DNA from: Desulfurispora thermophila DSM 16022
GTDB taxonomy: Bacteria; Bacillota; Desulfotomaculia; Desulfotomaculales; Desulfurisporaceae
NCBI RefSeq assembly: GCF_000376385.1
Contig: NZ_AQWN01000001.1
Span: 265,151-329,150 of the forward strand
Reading direction: 5' to 3'
Length of the DNA: 64,000 nt
A model generated the notes under the pieces. That model ran no database searches, had not been told where the DNA came from, and saw only the letters and a list, made by a program, of their open reading frames with translations. The position numbers and the translations under genes were made by a program. This document shows, piece by piece, positions 16,299 to 24,769 of this stretch. Within the stretch, counting starts at the first letter, position 1; each line of letters opens with the position of its first letter.

Positions 16299-18725
16299 CT
16301 AGTTCCTCAGCGGTTTGTTGGTGGCCAGCATGTGGCGGATTCTCTCAATGGTCTTGGGCTCGCCCAGCAGGCTCAGGAAGGCTTCTCTTTCCAGATCCAG
16401 CAGATCCCACTCGCCCACCATGGTGCCCGGGGTGACACCGCCGCCGGTGATGATGTGGGCCACTTTGCGGGCGATCTTGGCATCGTGGTCGGTGATGTAG
16501 TTGCCCCAGCGCATGGTGTGGATGGCTACATCCAACGCAGCGTAACCGGGGGCACCTACGGCCGGCACCTGTTTCAGTTGCAGCGGGCGGAAGGTGGGAG
16601 CCATTTCCAGAACCAGCTTCTTGGCATCGCCGATGACCAGGTCGCGGTTGGTGGTCACCCGGTCGGTGGCCCGCATCAGGCCCAGTTTCTGTGCTTCCCG
16701 GGCGCTGGTGGACACTTTGGCCATGGCGATGTTTTCAAACACCCGGTTGAGGATGGGCTGCACAGAGTTTGTCCCGCCGGTCTTCACACTGTCGGAAGCG
16801 GGAGGCAGCAACTCGTAAGCGCGCAGGGTCAGTTCCTTGCAGCCGCCGCCGGCCGGGATCAGGCCCACGCCCACTTCTACCAGGCCCATATATGTTTCGG
16901 CATAGGCGTTTACCGCGTGGGAGTGCAGGCAGACTTCGCAGCCGCCGCCCAGGGCCATGCCGTGCGGTGCAGCCACTACGGGCTTCTTGCACATCTTCAG
17001 GGCCATGGTGCCTCTCTGGAACTCCTTGATCATGAAGTCCAGATCGTCCCACTCTTCGTCTTCGGCTTCCATCAGCACCAGCATCAGGTTGGCACCTACG
17101 GAGAAATGCTGGCCGTAGTTGGCCACCACCATACCCACATAGTCGTTTTTCTCCACAAACTCCACAGCCTTGCGTACCATGCCCATGACGTCCTCGCCCA
17201 GGGAGTTGGCCTTGCTGTGGAATTCCAGGTTGACCACACCGTCGCCGATGTCGATCAGGCTGGCACCCGAGTTGGAGAGCAGTACTTTTCCTTTTTCCTT
17301 CAGCGGGGTGAGGAAGATGACGCCTTCACCCAGTTTTTCGGGTTTGTGTTCCTTGCTCTGCTGGTCGAAGATGAAGCGGTCGCCCTGTTTTACTTCGTAG
17401 AAGCTGGTCTTGCCGGCGGCCAGCAGGTCTTCCACCACCCTGGGAACCGGGATGCCTTCGGCCTTCAGTCGTTCCACCACATTGGGCACGCCCAGAATAT
17501 CCCAGGTTTCAAAGGGGCCGAAGTCCCAGTTGAAGCCCCACTTCATGGCGTTATCGATGGCCTGGATGTCGTCGGCAATCACACCCAGCAGGTTGGCGGC
17601 GTAAAGCAATACGTCCCGGGTGATCTTCCAGGCAAATTCTGCCGCCTTATCCTTACCGCTGAGCAGGGCTTTAAACTGATTAGCCGGCTTGCCGGCCTGT
17701 TTGGCGGCTTCCAGCGAGGCGAACTTGACCTTTTGCTTGGGCCGGTATTCCAGAGTCTTTAAGTCAATGGCCAGGGTTTCTTTGCCGGCTTCGGTTTTTA
17801 CTTTCTTATAGAAGCCCTGTTTGGTCTTGTCTCCCAGCCACTTGTTCTCCAGCATCTTTTGCAGGGGCTCTACAGGCTCGAAAACGGCTTTTTCCGCCGG
17901 GTCATTGGTGTAGTCGTAGACCGTCTTGGCCACGTGCAGCATGACGTCCAGGCCCACCATGTCCAGGGTGCGGAAAGATGCGCTCTTGGGCCGGCCCATG
18001 ACCCGACCGGTCAGGGCGTCCACTTCTTCCACGCTCAGATCGTATTCCAGTGCGGCCTTGATGGTGGCGCACATGCCATACACGCCGATGCGGTTGGCCA
18101 CGAAGTTGGGGGTGTCTTTGCAGATGACAATGCCCTTGCCCAGCACCACTTCGCCGAAGTAGGCCACAAAGTCCACCACTTCGGGTAAGGTTTCCCTGGC
18201 GGGAATGATTTCCAAAAGGCGCATGTAACGGGGCGGGTTAAAGAAGTGCATGCCGATGAAATGCTGTTTGAACTCTTCGCTGCGCCCTTCGATCATCTGG
18301 TTGATGGACAGGCCCGAGGTGTTGGAGGCCACGATGCTGCCCGGGCGGCGGAACTGTTCCACTTTGGCGAACAGGTTCTGCTTGATGTCCATTCTTTCTA
18401 CGACAGCTTCAATGATTAAATCACAGTCGCCCAGGTAGGCCATATTGTCTTCAAAGTTGCCAGGGGTGAGCAGTGCGGCGTTTTCCGGTACATAAAAGGC
18501 GGCCGGTTTGGCTTTGACCAGGTTGGCGATGGCGCCGGCGGCAAAGCGGTTGCGCACGGCCGGGCTTTCCAGTGTGAGGCCCTTCTTCTCTTCTTCCGGA
18601 GTCAGGGCATTCGGCACAATATCCAGCAGATATGTAGGAATGCCCACGTTGGCCAGGTGAGCGGCAATGGCGGCGCCCATGACGCCGGCACCCAGCACGG
18701 CAGCTTTGTTGATGCTGCGCTTCAT
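16299..18725 (-). CDS. fadN: 3-hydroxyacyl-CoA dehydrogenase / enoyl-CoA hydratase
   Basis: 808 residues with the FadN (YusL) architecture. Residues 5-190 form the NAD-binding domain (AAVLGAGVMGAAIAAHLA), with the HFFNPPRYMRLLEIIP motif near residue 150. The hydroxyacyl-CoA dehydrogenase C-terminal domains follow, and a crotonase fold domain occupies about residues 490-700 (PHGMALGGGCEVCLHS and a later EVGVGLIPAGGG). It performs hydration and NAD-dependent oxidation in beta-oxidation. The ATG at 18725 has AAAGGAGG 11 bases upstream; an earlier in-frame ATG lacks this. It is first in the operon, behind a candidate FadR box. Confidence 0.95.
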   Translation of the reverse strand: MKRSINKAAVLGAGVMGAAIAAHLANVGIPTYLLDIVPNALTPEEEKKGLTLESPAVRNRFAAGAIANLVKAKPAAFYVPENAALLTPGNFEDNMAYLGDCDLIIEAVVERMDIKQNLFAKVEQFRRPGSIVASNTSGLSINQMIEGRSEEFKQHFIGMHFFNPPRYMRLLEIIPARETLPEVVDFVAYFGEVVLGKGIVICKDTPNFVANRIGVYGMCATIKAALEYDLSVEEVDALTGRVMGRPKSASFRTLDMVGLDVMLHVAKTVYDYTNDPAEKAVFEPVEPLQKMLENKWLGDKTKQGFYKKVKTEAGKETLAIDLKTLEYRPKQKVKFASLEAAKQAGKPANQFKALLSGKDKAAEFAWKITRDVLLYAANLLGVIADDIQAIDNAMKWGFNWDFGPFETWDILGVPNVVERLKAEGIPVPRVVEDLLAAGKTSFYEVKQGDRFIFDQQSKEHKPEKLGEGVIFLTPLKEKGKVLLSNSGASLIDIGDGVVNLEFHSKANSLGEDVMGMVRKAVEFVEKNDYVGMVVANYGQHFSVGANLMLVLMEAEDEEWDDLDFMIKEFQRGTMALKMCKKPVVAAPHGMALGGGCEVCLHSHAVNAYAETYMGLVEVGVGLIPAGGGCKELTLRAYELLPPASDSVKTGGTNSVQPILNRVFENIAMAKVSTSAREAQKLGLMRATDRVTTNRDLVIGDAKKLVLEMAPTFRPLQLKQVPAVGAPGYAALDVAIHTMRWGNYITDHDAKIARKVAHIITGGGVTPGTMVGEWDLLDLEREAFLSLLGEPKTIERIRHMLATNKPLRN

Positions 18726-18846
18726 CTTCTGCGTTCCTCCTTTGGCGTTGGCTTTGAGCAACCTTATCCCTGGGCCGGTTTTTCCGGGGCCGGAAGCCTT
18801 ACCGGAGCAAAAGCCGGAGCAGGGGAGTTACCACAATTGCAACTGC

Positions 18847-18866
18847 ATGACTGAATGTTCAATCAT
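18847..18866 (-). promoter_or_regulatory. Candidate FadR operator upstream of fadN
   Basis: ATGACTGAATGTTCAATCAT is an imperfect palindrome (8 of 9 pairs around a 2-bp centre) that resembles the Bacillus FadR consensus TGAATGANTANTCATTCA. It lies about 120 bp upstream of fadN. The flanking sequence to 18,925 is very AT-rich and probably contains the promoter. Apart from these elements the 305-bp gap between fadN and the next gene shows nothing. Confidence 0.5.
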
Positions 18867-19030
18867 GATGTATCAATATAAAGATATTTCATATTATATA
18901 AAAAATCAATACTTGTCTGAGCACAAAATGAACCGTTGGCGGTCGCTGAATTGCTGTTCAGGGGTGATTTTTGTTGCCTGGGGGATGTTTTTAGATGTTT
19001 GGGGGGAATTGAGTAGAAAATTCCGCAATG

Positions 19031-19375
19031 TTAGGCATGGTGTAAGCGACGAAACTCCCGGTCCAGATTGGCCAGATAGACCAGCACCTGGGCTACGGCC
19101 TGGTAAAGGGCGGGAGGAATTTCCTGGCCCGGAGGCAGTTTTACCAGCGCCCTGGCCAGCTGTTCGTCCTGGTAAATGGCCACGCCGGCCTGGCGGGCGG
19201 TTTCAATGATCTGGCGGGCCAGATCACCCCGGCCGCTGGCCACCACTAAAGGTGCACCGTTTTGTTCCGGGTCGTAACGCAGTGCGGCGGCAATGGTTTG
19301 TTTGTCTGCCCGATATTGTGGCTGGTTTTGCGGTTGTTCAAGCTGTTGGGAAATGTTTTCTGCTCGTTCAGACAT
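19031..19375 (-). CDS. FlhB-like protein (cytoplasmic domain only, YlqH type)
   Basis: 114 residues from the ATG at 19375, which has an AGGTGAT site; another in-frame ATG at 19408 overlaps the stop of the upstream gene but has no ribosome binding site. The domain matches the C-terminal cytoplasmic part of FlhB/EscU: AALRYDPEQNGAPLVVASGRGDLA resembles the FlhB export-switch region, but the NPTH autocleavage motif is replaced (RYDPEQ), so cleavage is unlikely. IYQDEQLARAL and LPPGQEIPPALYQAVAQVLVYL match the end of the domain. There are no membrane helices. Role unknown; it may interact with flagellar export substrates. Paired with a FliK-like gene. Confidence 0.8.
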   Translation of the reverse strand: MSERAENISQQLEQPQNQPQYRADKQTIAAALRYDPEQNGAPLVVASGRGDLARQIIETARQAGVAIYQDEQLARALVKLPPGQEIPPALYQAVAQVLVYLANLDREFRRLHHA

Positions 19376-19407
19376 GCTTATCACCTGGCAGTTGTTGCAT
19401 ATTTTCA

Positions 19408-20007
19408 TTAGACGGTAAGGTCAACTAATATTGCCCGGGGCATGTGCTTGAGTTCGGGGAGCAGTTCCTGGCCGGTGCGCAGTCCAGGGCGGTAGTGGCA
19501 GTGCAACTGGCAGCTTCTATAGCTCCCGAGCAGCAGTGTTTCCAGTTCGGACAGATTGCCCTGCAACAGCCGGGCAACCTCTTTGAGGGGTGTGTATATT
19601 TGCAATAAACAGTGCTGGTTTTCCACCAGCCAGTACAGCCAGAGCGGTCCCATATGGTTGGTTTGGAGTTGTACGAACAGGCAGAGCGGGGCGGGTTTTT
19701 CCTCGCTGCATGTCTCTGTTTCTTTTTCAGTAAATTTTATATAAAAACTGGCCCGCGGAAAGAGCTCGCTGCGCCAGGGCAGCGGTACATAGCCGGGCCA
19801 GACAACCGGCCCGGAGGTTTCTAAAGTGGGGGAGGTCTGCTGCACCTGGCGGGATTCTGCCGGGGACTGGGTTTTGTTGGCGGCAACAGTATCCTGTGTT
19901 AGAATACGGGCGAAGTCCTGCTGACCCGGAGGAGATTTGTCGGGCGGGGTGGGTGCGCGCTGGCCCAGGATGCGCAAAAGGGCCGGAATGAGCTGGTTTA
20001 TCTGCAC
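19408..20007 (-). CDS. Hypothetical protein, FliK-like C-terminal region
   Basis: 199 residues starting at GTG with a GAGGTGA site. The first 70 residues are Pro/Gln/Thr-rich and disordered. Residues about 100-180 have the pattern of the FliK hook-length-control C-terminal domain: a strand with polar/hydrophobic alternation (LFVQLQTNHMGPLWLYWLV), then LLQGNLSELETLLLG. Homology is weak by eye. The stop overlaps the start region of the FlhB-like gene, and the YlqG-YlqH pair in Bacillus has the same order. The pair is probably functionally linked to, but not located in, the flagellar locus. Confidence 0.6.
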   Translation of the reverse strand: MQINQLIPALLRILGQRAPTPPDKSPPGQQDFARILTQDTVAANKTQSPAESRQVQQTSPTLETSGPVVWPGYVPLPWRSELFPRASFYIKFTEKETETCSEEKPAPLCLFVQLQTNHMGPLWLYWLVENQHCLLQIYTPLKEVARLLQGNLSELETLLLGSYRSCQLHCHYRPGLRTGQELLPELKHMPRAILVDLTV

Positions 20008-20262
20008 GGCACATTCACCTCGCTTTAAAACAATTATCGGTCAAAAATACTCCCATATAAAGTCTTTTTATTTTATTGTATTATCCCTTTGAAGTCGTGT
20101 TTTTGGAGGAAAGTCGTCGGGTGGAAGTGTGTGGCAGGAATTTTCTGCCGCTGGACAGAATTAAACGAGTAATAATAATTTATTTTGCTAATAACAAGTG
20201 CGTGAGCTGGAAAAACTGTTCCGGAAAACCAACCAGCGCAATTCAGGATGGTGGTGAGCAAT

Positions 20263-21666
20263 ATGACAGTGGTCTTGAGCGGCCTGTGTCCGCATCCGCC
20301 CATTATGGTGCCCGAGGTGGGCGGCGCGGAGGCGCAAAAAGTGGCCGCTTCGCAGCAGGCCATGCGGGAACTGGGCCGGTTGCTAAGGGAAAGCGGGGCG
20401 AAGGCCCTGATCTTCATTACGCCCCACGGACCAGTTTTTCGCGATGGCCTGGCTGTAGGTGTAAGTGAAAACTGGCAGGGCGACCTGGCCTCTTTCCGGG
20501 CACCACAGGTGCGCTTTGAACTGCCCGGTCACCCGGTCCTGGGGCGGGAGATTTGCCGGTGTCTGGACGAGGCGGGAATTGTCAATTTACCTTTGAGCCA
20601 TGAGAACGCGGCCGGTTGGGGGGTGGACCTGGCGCTGGATCACGGCCTGACGGTGCCCCTTTATTTTCTGCAAAAAGAAGGGGTGACACTGCCCCTGGTG
20701 CCCGTCTACATGGGGCTGCTGCCACCGCTGCAGCTTTACCGTTTTGGCCTGGCGGCACGACAGGCGGCGCAAAAGCTGGACATCAAGATTGCCCTGCTGG
20801 CCAGTGGCGACATGTCGCACCGCCTGACATCCGGTGCTCCTTCCGGCTATCACCCGCGGGGGGCCGAGTTTGACCATCTGGTGCGCGATTTGCTGGTGCA
20901 GGGCGATGTGCCCGGGCTGGTCTTCATTGATGATCAACTGCGTCAGGCAGCGGGTGAATGTGGCTGGCGTCCCCTGGTGATGATGCTGGGTGCCCTGGAC
21001 GGTTTATGTTATACAGTGCCCGTCCTGTCCTACGAGGGGCCGTTTGGCGTGGGTTATCTGGTGGCCGGGCTCAAGCCGGGCGGGCCGGACGAGGCGCGGC
21101 TTTTCTCCCGGCGCTTTGACCAGATGGAAAAAGAGGCCGTACAAAGGCGTAAAGCCGGGGAGGGTTATCTGCCCGCGCTGGCCCGGGCGGCGCTGGAAAG
21201 CCATTTGCGCGGCCAGCGTTACCGGGTGCAGCCTGCAGATGTGCCGGAGGAGTTTCGCCGGCCGGCCGGCGTTTTTGTGTCGCTGAAAAAACACGGGGAG
21301 TTGCGCGGATGTATCGGTACCATCCAGCCCCAGCAGAGCAGCATTGCCGAGGAAGTGATTGCCAATGCCATCAGCGCCGGCACGGCCGACCCGCGTTTTT
21401 ACCCGGTGAGTCTGGCCGAATTGGATGAGCTGGACATTTCTGTTGATGTGCTGCAACCAGCCGAACCGGTCAGTGATAAAAGCCAGCTCGACCCCAAACG
21501 CTACGGGGTAATCGTGCGCTGCGGTCACCGCTCGGGTCTTTTGCTGCCCGACCTGGAAGGGGTGGACAGTGTGGAGCAGCAGCTCGGCATTGCCCTGCAA
21601 AAGGCGGGTATCAGCCCGCGGGAAAAGTACACTATTGAAAGGTTTGAAGTGGTTAGATACAAGTAA
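20263..21666 (+). CDS. AmmeMemoRadiSam system protein: MEMO-like/AMMECR1 fusion
   Basis: 467 residues from the ATG at 20263 (GGTGGTGAG site). Residues 1-265 are a class III extradiol dioxygenase/MEMO-like domain ([15 protein letters not shown] at the start, [17 protein letters not shown]). Residues 290-467 are an AMMECR1 domain with the signature [10 protein letters not shown] near residue 347. The two human homologues (MEMO1 and AMMECR1) are separate, but this fusion recurs in anaerobic bacteria and archaea with a radical SAM protein. The radical SAM gene follows 41 bp downstream, completing the three-part system. What reaction it carries out is not established. Confidence 0.92.
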   Translation: MTVVLSGLCPHPPIMVPEVGGAEAQKVAASQQAMRELGRLLRESGAKALIFITPHGPVFRDGLAVGVSENWQGDLASFRAPQVRFELPGHPVLGREICRCLDEAGIVNLPLSHENAAGWGVDLALDHGLTVPLYFLQKEGVTLPLVPVYMGLLPPLQLYRFGLAARQAAQKLDIKIALLASGDMSHRLTSGAPSGYHPRGAEFDHLVRDLLVQGDVPGLVFIDDQLRQAAGECGWRPLVMMLGALDGLCYTVPVLSYEGPFGVGYLVAGLKPGGPDEARLFSRRFDQMEKEAVQRRKAGEGYLPALARAALESHLRGQRYRVQPADVPEEFRRPAGVFVSLKKHGELRGCIGTIQPQQSSIAEEVIANAISAGTADPRFYPVSLAELDELDISVDVLQPAEPVSDKSQLDPKRYGVIVRCGHRSGLLLPDLEGVDSVEQQLGIALQKAGISPREKYTIERFEVVRYK

Positions 21667-21707
21667 GGTTGCCGGGAAATCATCTGGAGGAAAGCCGGTG
21701 AATAAAT

Positions 21708-22706
21708 ATGCAGGAAGCGCTGCATTACCGGCGGCTGCCGGATAACAAAGTGCACTGCCAGCTCTGTCCCCAGGGCTGCCACATTGCGGACGGCCGGCAC
21801 GGCCTGTGCCGTATGCGGCAAAACCGGGGCGGGCGGCTTTATGCGTTCAATTACGGTCTGGTCAGCGCGGCGGCGCTGGATCCCATGGAAAAAAAGCCCC
21901 TGTACCACTTTTACCCGGGCAGCCTGGTTTTTTCTCTGGGCACCCTGGGCTGCAATTTGCGCTGCGGTTTTTGCCAGAACTGGCACATTGCCCAGACCGA
22001 TAGTGCACCGGCCCGCTACATGAGCCCGCAGCAGGTGGTGCAGCAGGCCCTCGTCCTGCAGGAGCGCGAGGCAGCCATGGTTGGCATTGCCTACACCTAT
22101 TCCGAGCCTCTCATGTGGTACGAGTTTGTGCTGGACACTGCCCGTTTGGCCCGGAAAGACGGGCTGAAAAATGTGCTGGTGACCAACGGCTATATTAACC
22201 GGCAGCCCCTGCAGGAGCTATTGCCCTACATTGATGCTATGAACATCGACCTGAAAGGAGCTACAGACGAGTTTTACCGGCAGCACTGTGCCGGCCGGCT
22301 GGAGTCCGTAAAGGAAACCATCCAACTGGCCGCAGCTGCCTGTCATGTAGAGGTGACCACCCTGCTCATCGGCGGGGTGAACGACAGTCCCGCGCAGATT
22401 GAGCAACTGGCCCGGTTCCTGGCCGGGGTGGACCGCCGCCTGCCCTGGCACCTGTCGCGCTATTTCCCCAACTACCAGTTCGACCTGCCGCCCACGCCCC
22501 TGGAAAATCTGCGCCGGGCCCGGCAGATCGCCCGGGAGTACCTGGATTTCGTCTACGTAGGTAATGCGCCCGAGCTGGACGGCAGCGATACGGTTTGCCC
22601 GCGCTGCGGTCACACGGTGATTGCCCGGCGTGGCTATCTGGTGGACAGGAGCGGTCTGGCGGGCAGTAATTGCCGGAACTGCGGTGAGCTGATTTGCCAT
22701 AATTAA
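21708..22706 (+). CDS. amrS: AmmeMemoRadiSam system radical SAM enzyme
   Basis: 332 residues. The radical SAM motif CNLRCGFCQNW near residue 83 carries the CxxxCxxC cluster ligands. An N-terminal cysteine cluster (CQLCPQGCHIADGRHGLCRMR) and a C-terminal CPRCG...CRNCG zinc-ribbon-like pair are also present, as usual in this subgroup related to pyruvate formate-lyase activating enzymes. The binding site GGAGG is 17 bases from the ATG, unusually far; no closer in-frame start exists because a stop lies at 21699. It acts with the upstream MEMO/AMMECR1 fusion. Substrate unknown. Confidence 0.92.
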   Translation: MQEALHYRRLPDNKVHCQLCPQGCHIADGRHGLCRMRQNRGGRLYAFNYGLVSAAALDPMEKKPLYHFYPGSLVFSLGTLGCNLRCGFCQNWHIAQTDSAPARYMSPQQVVQQALVLQEREAAMVGIAYTYSEPLMWYEFVLDTARLARKDGLKNVLVTNGYINRQPLQELLPYIDAMNIDLKGATDEFYRQHCAGRLESVKETIQLAAAACHVEVTTLLIGGVNDSPAQIEQLARFLAGVDRRLPWHLSRYFPNYQFDLPPTPLENLRRARQIAREYLDFVYVGNAPELDGSDTVCPRCGHTVIARRGYLVDRSGLAGSNCRNCGELICHN

Positions 22707-22736
22707 TTGCGAATCTCGAGAACAGGGGGGAAATTC

Positions 22737-23495
22737 ATGCCCTGGAGGGAAAAAATCCCTGAGCTGGCCGATCTGTTGCTGGCCAGCAGTAAAACCCTGG
22801 TCCTGACCGGTGCCGGTATTTCCACCGAAAGCGGCATCCCCGACTTTCGCGGTCCGGACGGACTGTGGAGCAAAGTGGATCCCATTGAAGTCTTCTCGGT
22901 GGAAACCTTTACTCAGCGGCCTAAAGTCTTCTACGAAGTGGGTTTGCCTTTACTGGGCGCACTGCACCAGGCCCGGCCCAACATTGCCCACTATGTGCTG
23001 GCACGCCTGGAAGATGCTGGCCTGATCCACGGCGTGATCACACAGAACGTGGATGGTTTGCACCAGCAGGCCGGCTCTCGCACCGTGTATGAGATGCATG
23101 GACACCTGCGCTCGGCCACCTGTATAGGTTGCGGTCACCAGGTGAGCTGGAGGCAATTGGAAGAGATGGTCGAGCAGGGCGACCTGCCGCCGCTCTGCGC
23201 GGCCTGCGGGGGAGTTTACAAACCGGACGCGGTCTTTTTCGGAGATCCCATGCCGCCCGAGTTTGACTACTGTTGCCGCGAGGTGGCCGACTGCCAGCTC
23301 CTGCTGGTGATTGGCTCCAGCCTGGAAGTGGCACCGGTGAACTACTTGCCCTACCTGAGTAAAAAATTCGCTATTATCAACATGGGTCCCACCATGGCCG
23401 ACAGCCGGGCCGTCCTGCGCCTGGAAGCCCGGGCCGGAGAGGTCATGCAGGCACTGGCCGATGAACTGACTAAACGGGGCAAGCTGAAAAGCTGA
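22737..23495 (+). CDS. cobB: NAD-dependent protein deacetylase (sirtuin)
   Basis: 252 residues from the ATG at 22737, which follows AGGGGGGAAA; an upstream in-frame start adds ten unconserved residues. It removes acyl groups from lysines using NAD. Motifs: TGAGISTESGIPDFR (residues 22-36), TQNVDGLHQ, the catalytic His in YEMHGHLRSATC, a CxxC...CxxC zinc site (CIGCG and CAACG), and the nucleotide-binding VIGSSLEVAPVN. The acyl preference is undetermined. Protein acylation control would be relevant to acyl-CoA metabolism, but there is no operon link: the gene follows amrS by 31 bp and precedes the arginine operon. Confidence 0.94.
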   Translation: MPWREKIPELADLLLASSKTLVLTGAGISTESGIPDFRGPDGLWSKVDPIEVFSVETFTQRPKVFYEVGLPLLGALHQARPNIAHYVLARLEDAGLIHGVITQNVDGLHQQAGSRTVYEMHGHLRSATCIGCGHQVSWRQLEEMVEQGDLPPLCAACGGVYKPDAVFFGDPMPPEFDYCCREVADCQLLLVIGSSLEVAPVNYLPYLSKKFAIINMGPTMADSRAVLRLEARAGEVMQALADELTKRGKLKS

Positions 23496-23505
23496 AAAAC
23501 AACTG

Positions 23506-23534
23506 TTGCTCAAATATACATTTAGTTGTATAAT
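23506..23534 (+). promoter_or_regulatory. Promoter of the arginine operon
   Basis: TTGCTC (23506-23511), a 17-bp spacer and a perfect TATAAT (23529-23534) lie 165 bp upstream of argC. The 18-bp palindrome TATACATTTAGTTGTATA (23515-23532) overlaps the spacer and -10, the right size for an ArgR box. Confidence 0.65.
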
Positions 23535-23570
23535 TATAAAACGTAACCGGTCATTAAACCGGCTGTTGCT

Positions 23571-23590
23571 GTATAAATATGCATATTATA
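23571..23590 (+). promoter_or_regulatory. Candidate second ArgR box in the argC leader
   Basis: The stretch GTATAAATATGCATATTATA is an imperfect palindrome centred on ATGCAT, similar in length and AT content to ARG boxes. It lies about 30 bp downstream of the predicted start site. With the palindrome over the -10 it could form the pair of sites bound by hexameric ArgR. No argR gene is in the window. Confidence 0.4.
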
Positions 23591-23698
23591 CGGCAGCACC
23601 GGTTTAATATTTACAGGGTTCAGTTTTTTCTTGAACTATGTAAAGCGATGTTGGACAGATAGTAACAGCCGGCAGAAAAAGAAGGGAAGTGAGCTATT

Positions 23699-24745
23699 GT
23701 GTCACAAATAAAAGTGGGCATTGTGGGAGCAACCGGCTACGCCGGTGCGGAGTTGGTACGCCTGCTGGCCGGCCACCCGGCGGTTTCCCTGACTGCGTTG
23801 ACCAGCCAGAGTTATGCCGGGCAAGCCTTCTGGGAAGTTTACCCTCACCTTTACCGCTATGTGGATATGGTTACCAGCGAACTGGAGCCTGACCGGCTGG
23901 CTGCTGAGTGCGATGTGGTTTTCACCGCCCTGCCCCATGGCCATGCCGTGCCTGTAGCGCGGGAAATCAAACGCCGGGGCAAGAAATTCATTGATCTAGG
24001 GGCCGATTTTCGCTTTACCGGCGTGGACACCTATCAGCAGTGGTATAAAGTAGAACACACGGGAGCCGACCTGCTGGACGAAGCGGTGTACGGTTTGCCC
24101 GAATTGCAGCGGGAAAAAATTAAAGGAGCCTGGCTGGTGGCCAACCCCGGTTGTTACCCCACCGGGGCCATTCTGGGTCTGGCACCGCTCCTGAAGGCCG
24201 GGCTCGCGGAGCCGGACAGCATCATCATAGACGCCAAGTCCGGTGTTTCCGGAGCCGGGCGGGGGCTTTCCCTGAACACGCACTATTGTGAGGTCAACGA
24301 AAACATCAAGGCTTACAACGTAGCCCGCCACCGCCACACGCCGGAAATCGAGCAGGCGCTGGCCGCCCTGGCCGGGCGTCCGGTTACGGTATCCTTTACA
24401 CCGCACCTGACGCCCATGAGCCGGGGCATCCTTTGCACCATTTACGCCCGCCTGCACGCCGGGGCGGATGCCGGCAGCCTGTATGAACTCTACCAGCGGT
24501 TCTATCAGGGCGAACCTTTTGTCCGCCTGCTGCCGGCCGGGATGCTGCCGGGTACCAAGGCGGTAACCGGTAGCAACCACTGTGATATCGGTCTGGTTTA
24601 CGACCCGCGCACCAGTAGGGTAGTGGTGGTGACGGCCATAGACAACCTGATCAAAGGGGCGGCCGGGCAGGCGGTGCAAAATATGAATATCATCTTCAAC
24701 CTGTCCGAGAGTACCGGTCTGGCCGGGCCGGGCATGTATCCTTAA
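23699..24745 (+). CDS. argC: N-acetyl-gamma-glutamyl-phosphate reductase
   Basis: 348 residues starting at GTG with a GAAGGGAAGTGAG site. It reduces N-acetylglutamyl phosphate to the semialdehyde with NADPH. The N-terminal Rossmann motif VGATGYAGAELVRLL and the catalytic cysteine in VANPGCYPTGAILGL near residue 148 are clear. It is the first gene of argC-argJ-argB-argD-carB-argF, with candidate ArgR boxes in its leader. Confidence 0.97.
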   Translation: MSQIKVGIVGATGYAGAELVRLLAGHPAVSLTALTSQSYAGQAFWEVYPHLYRYVDMVTSELEPDRLAAECDVVFTALPHGHAVPVAREIKRRGKKFIDLGADFRFTGVDTYQQWYKVEHTGADLLDEAVYGLPELQREKIKGAWLVANPGCYPTGAILGLAPLLKAGLAEPDSIIIDAKSGVSGAGRGLSLNTHYCEVNENIKAYNVARHRHTPEIEQALAALAGRPVTVSFTPHLTPMSRGILCTIYARLHAGADAGSLYELYQRFYQGEPFVRLLPAGMLPGTKAVTGSNHCDIGLVYDPRTSRVVVVTAIDNLIKGAAGQAVQNMNIIFNLSESTGLAGPGMYP

Positions 24746-24769
24746 TAGAAAAAGAAAGGAGTATTTCTC

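Noticed and set aside
16278..17762. A 494-codon plus-strand frame opposite fadN
   Set aside because: Antisense shadow of a conserved gene; translation is His/Gln/Gly-rich without any domain.
20076..20468. A 130-codon frame in the gap before the AMMECR1 fusion gene
   Set aside because: It runs into the first 200 bases of that gene in another frame, has no ribosome binding site and no similarity to known proteins.
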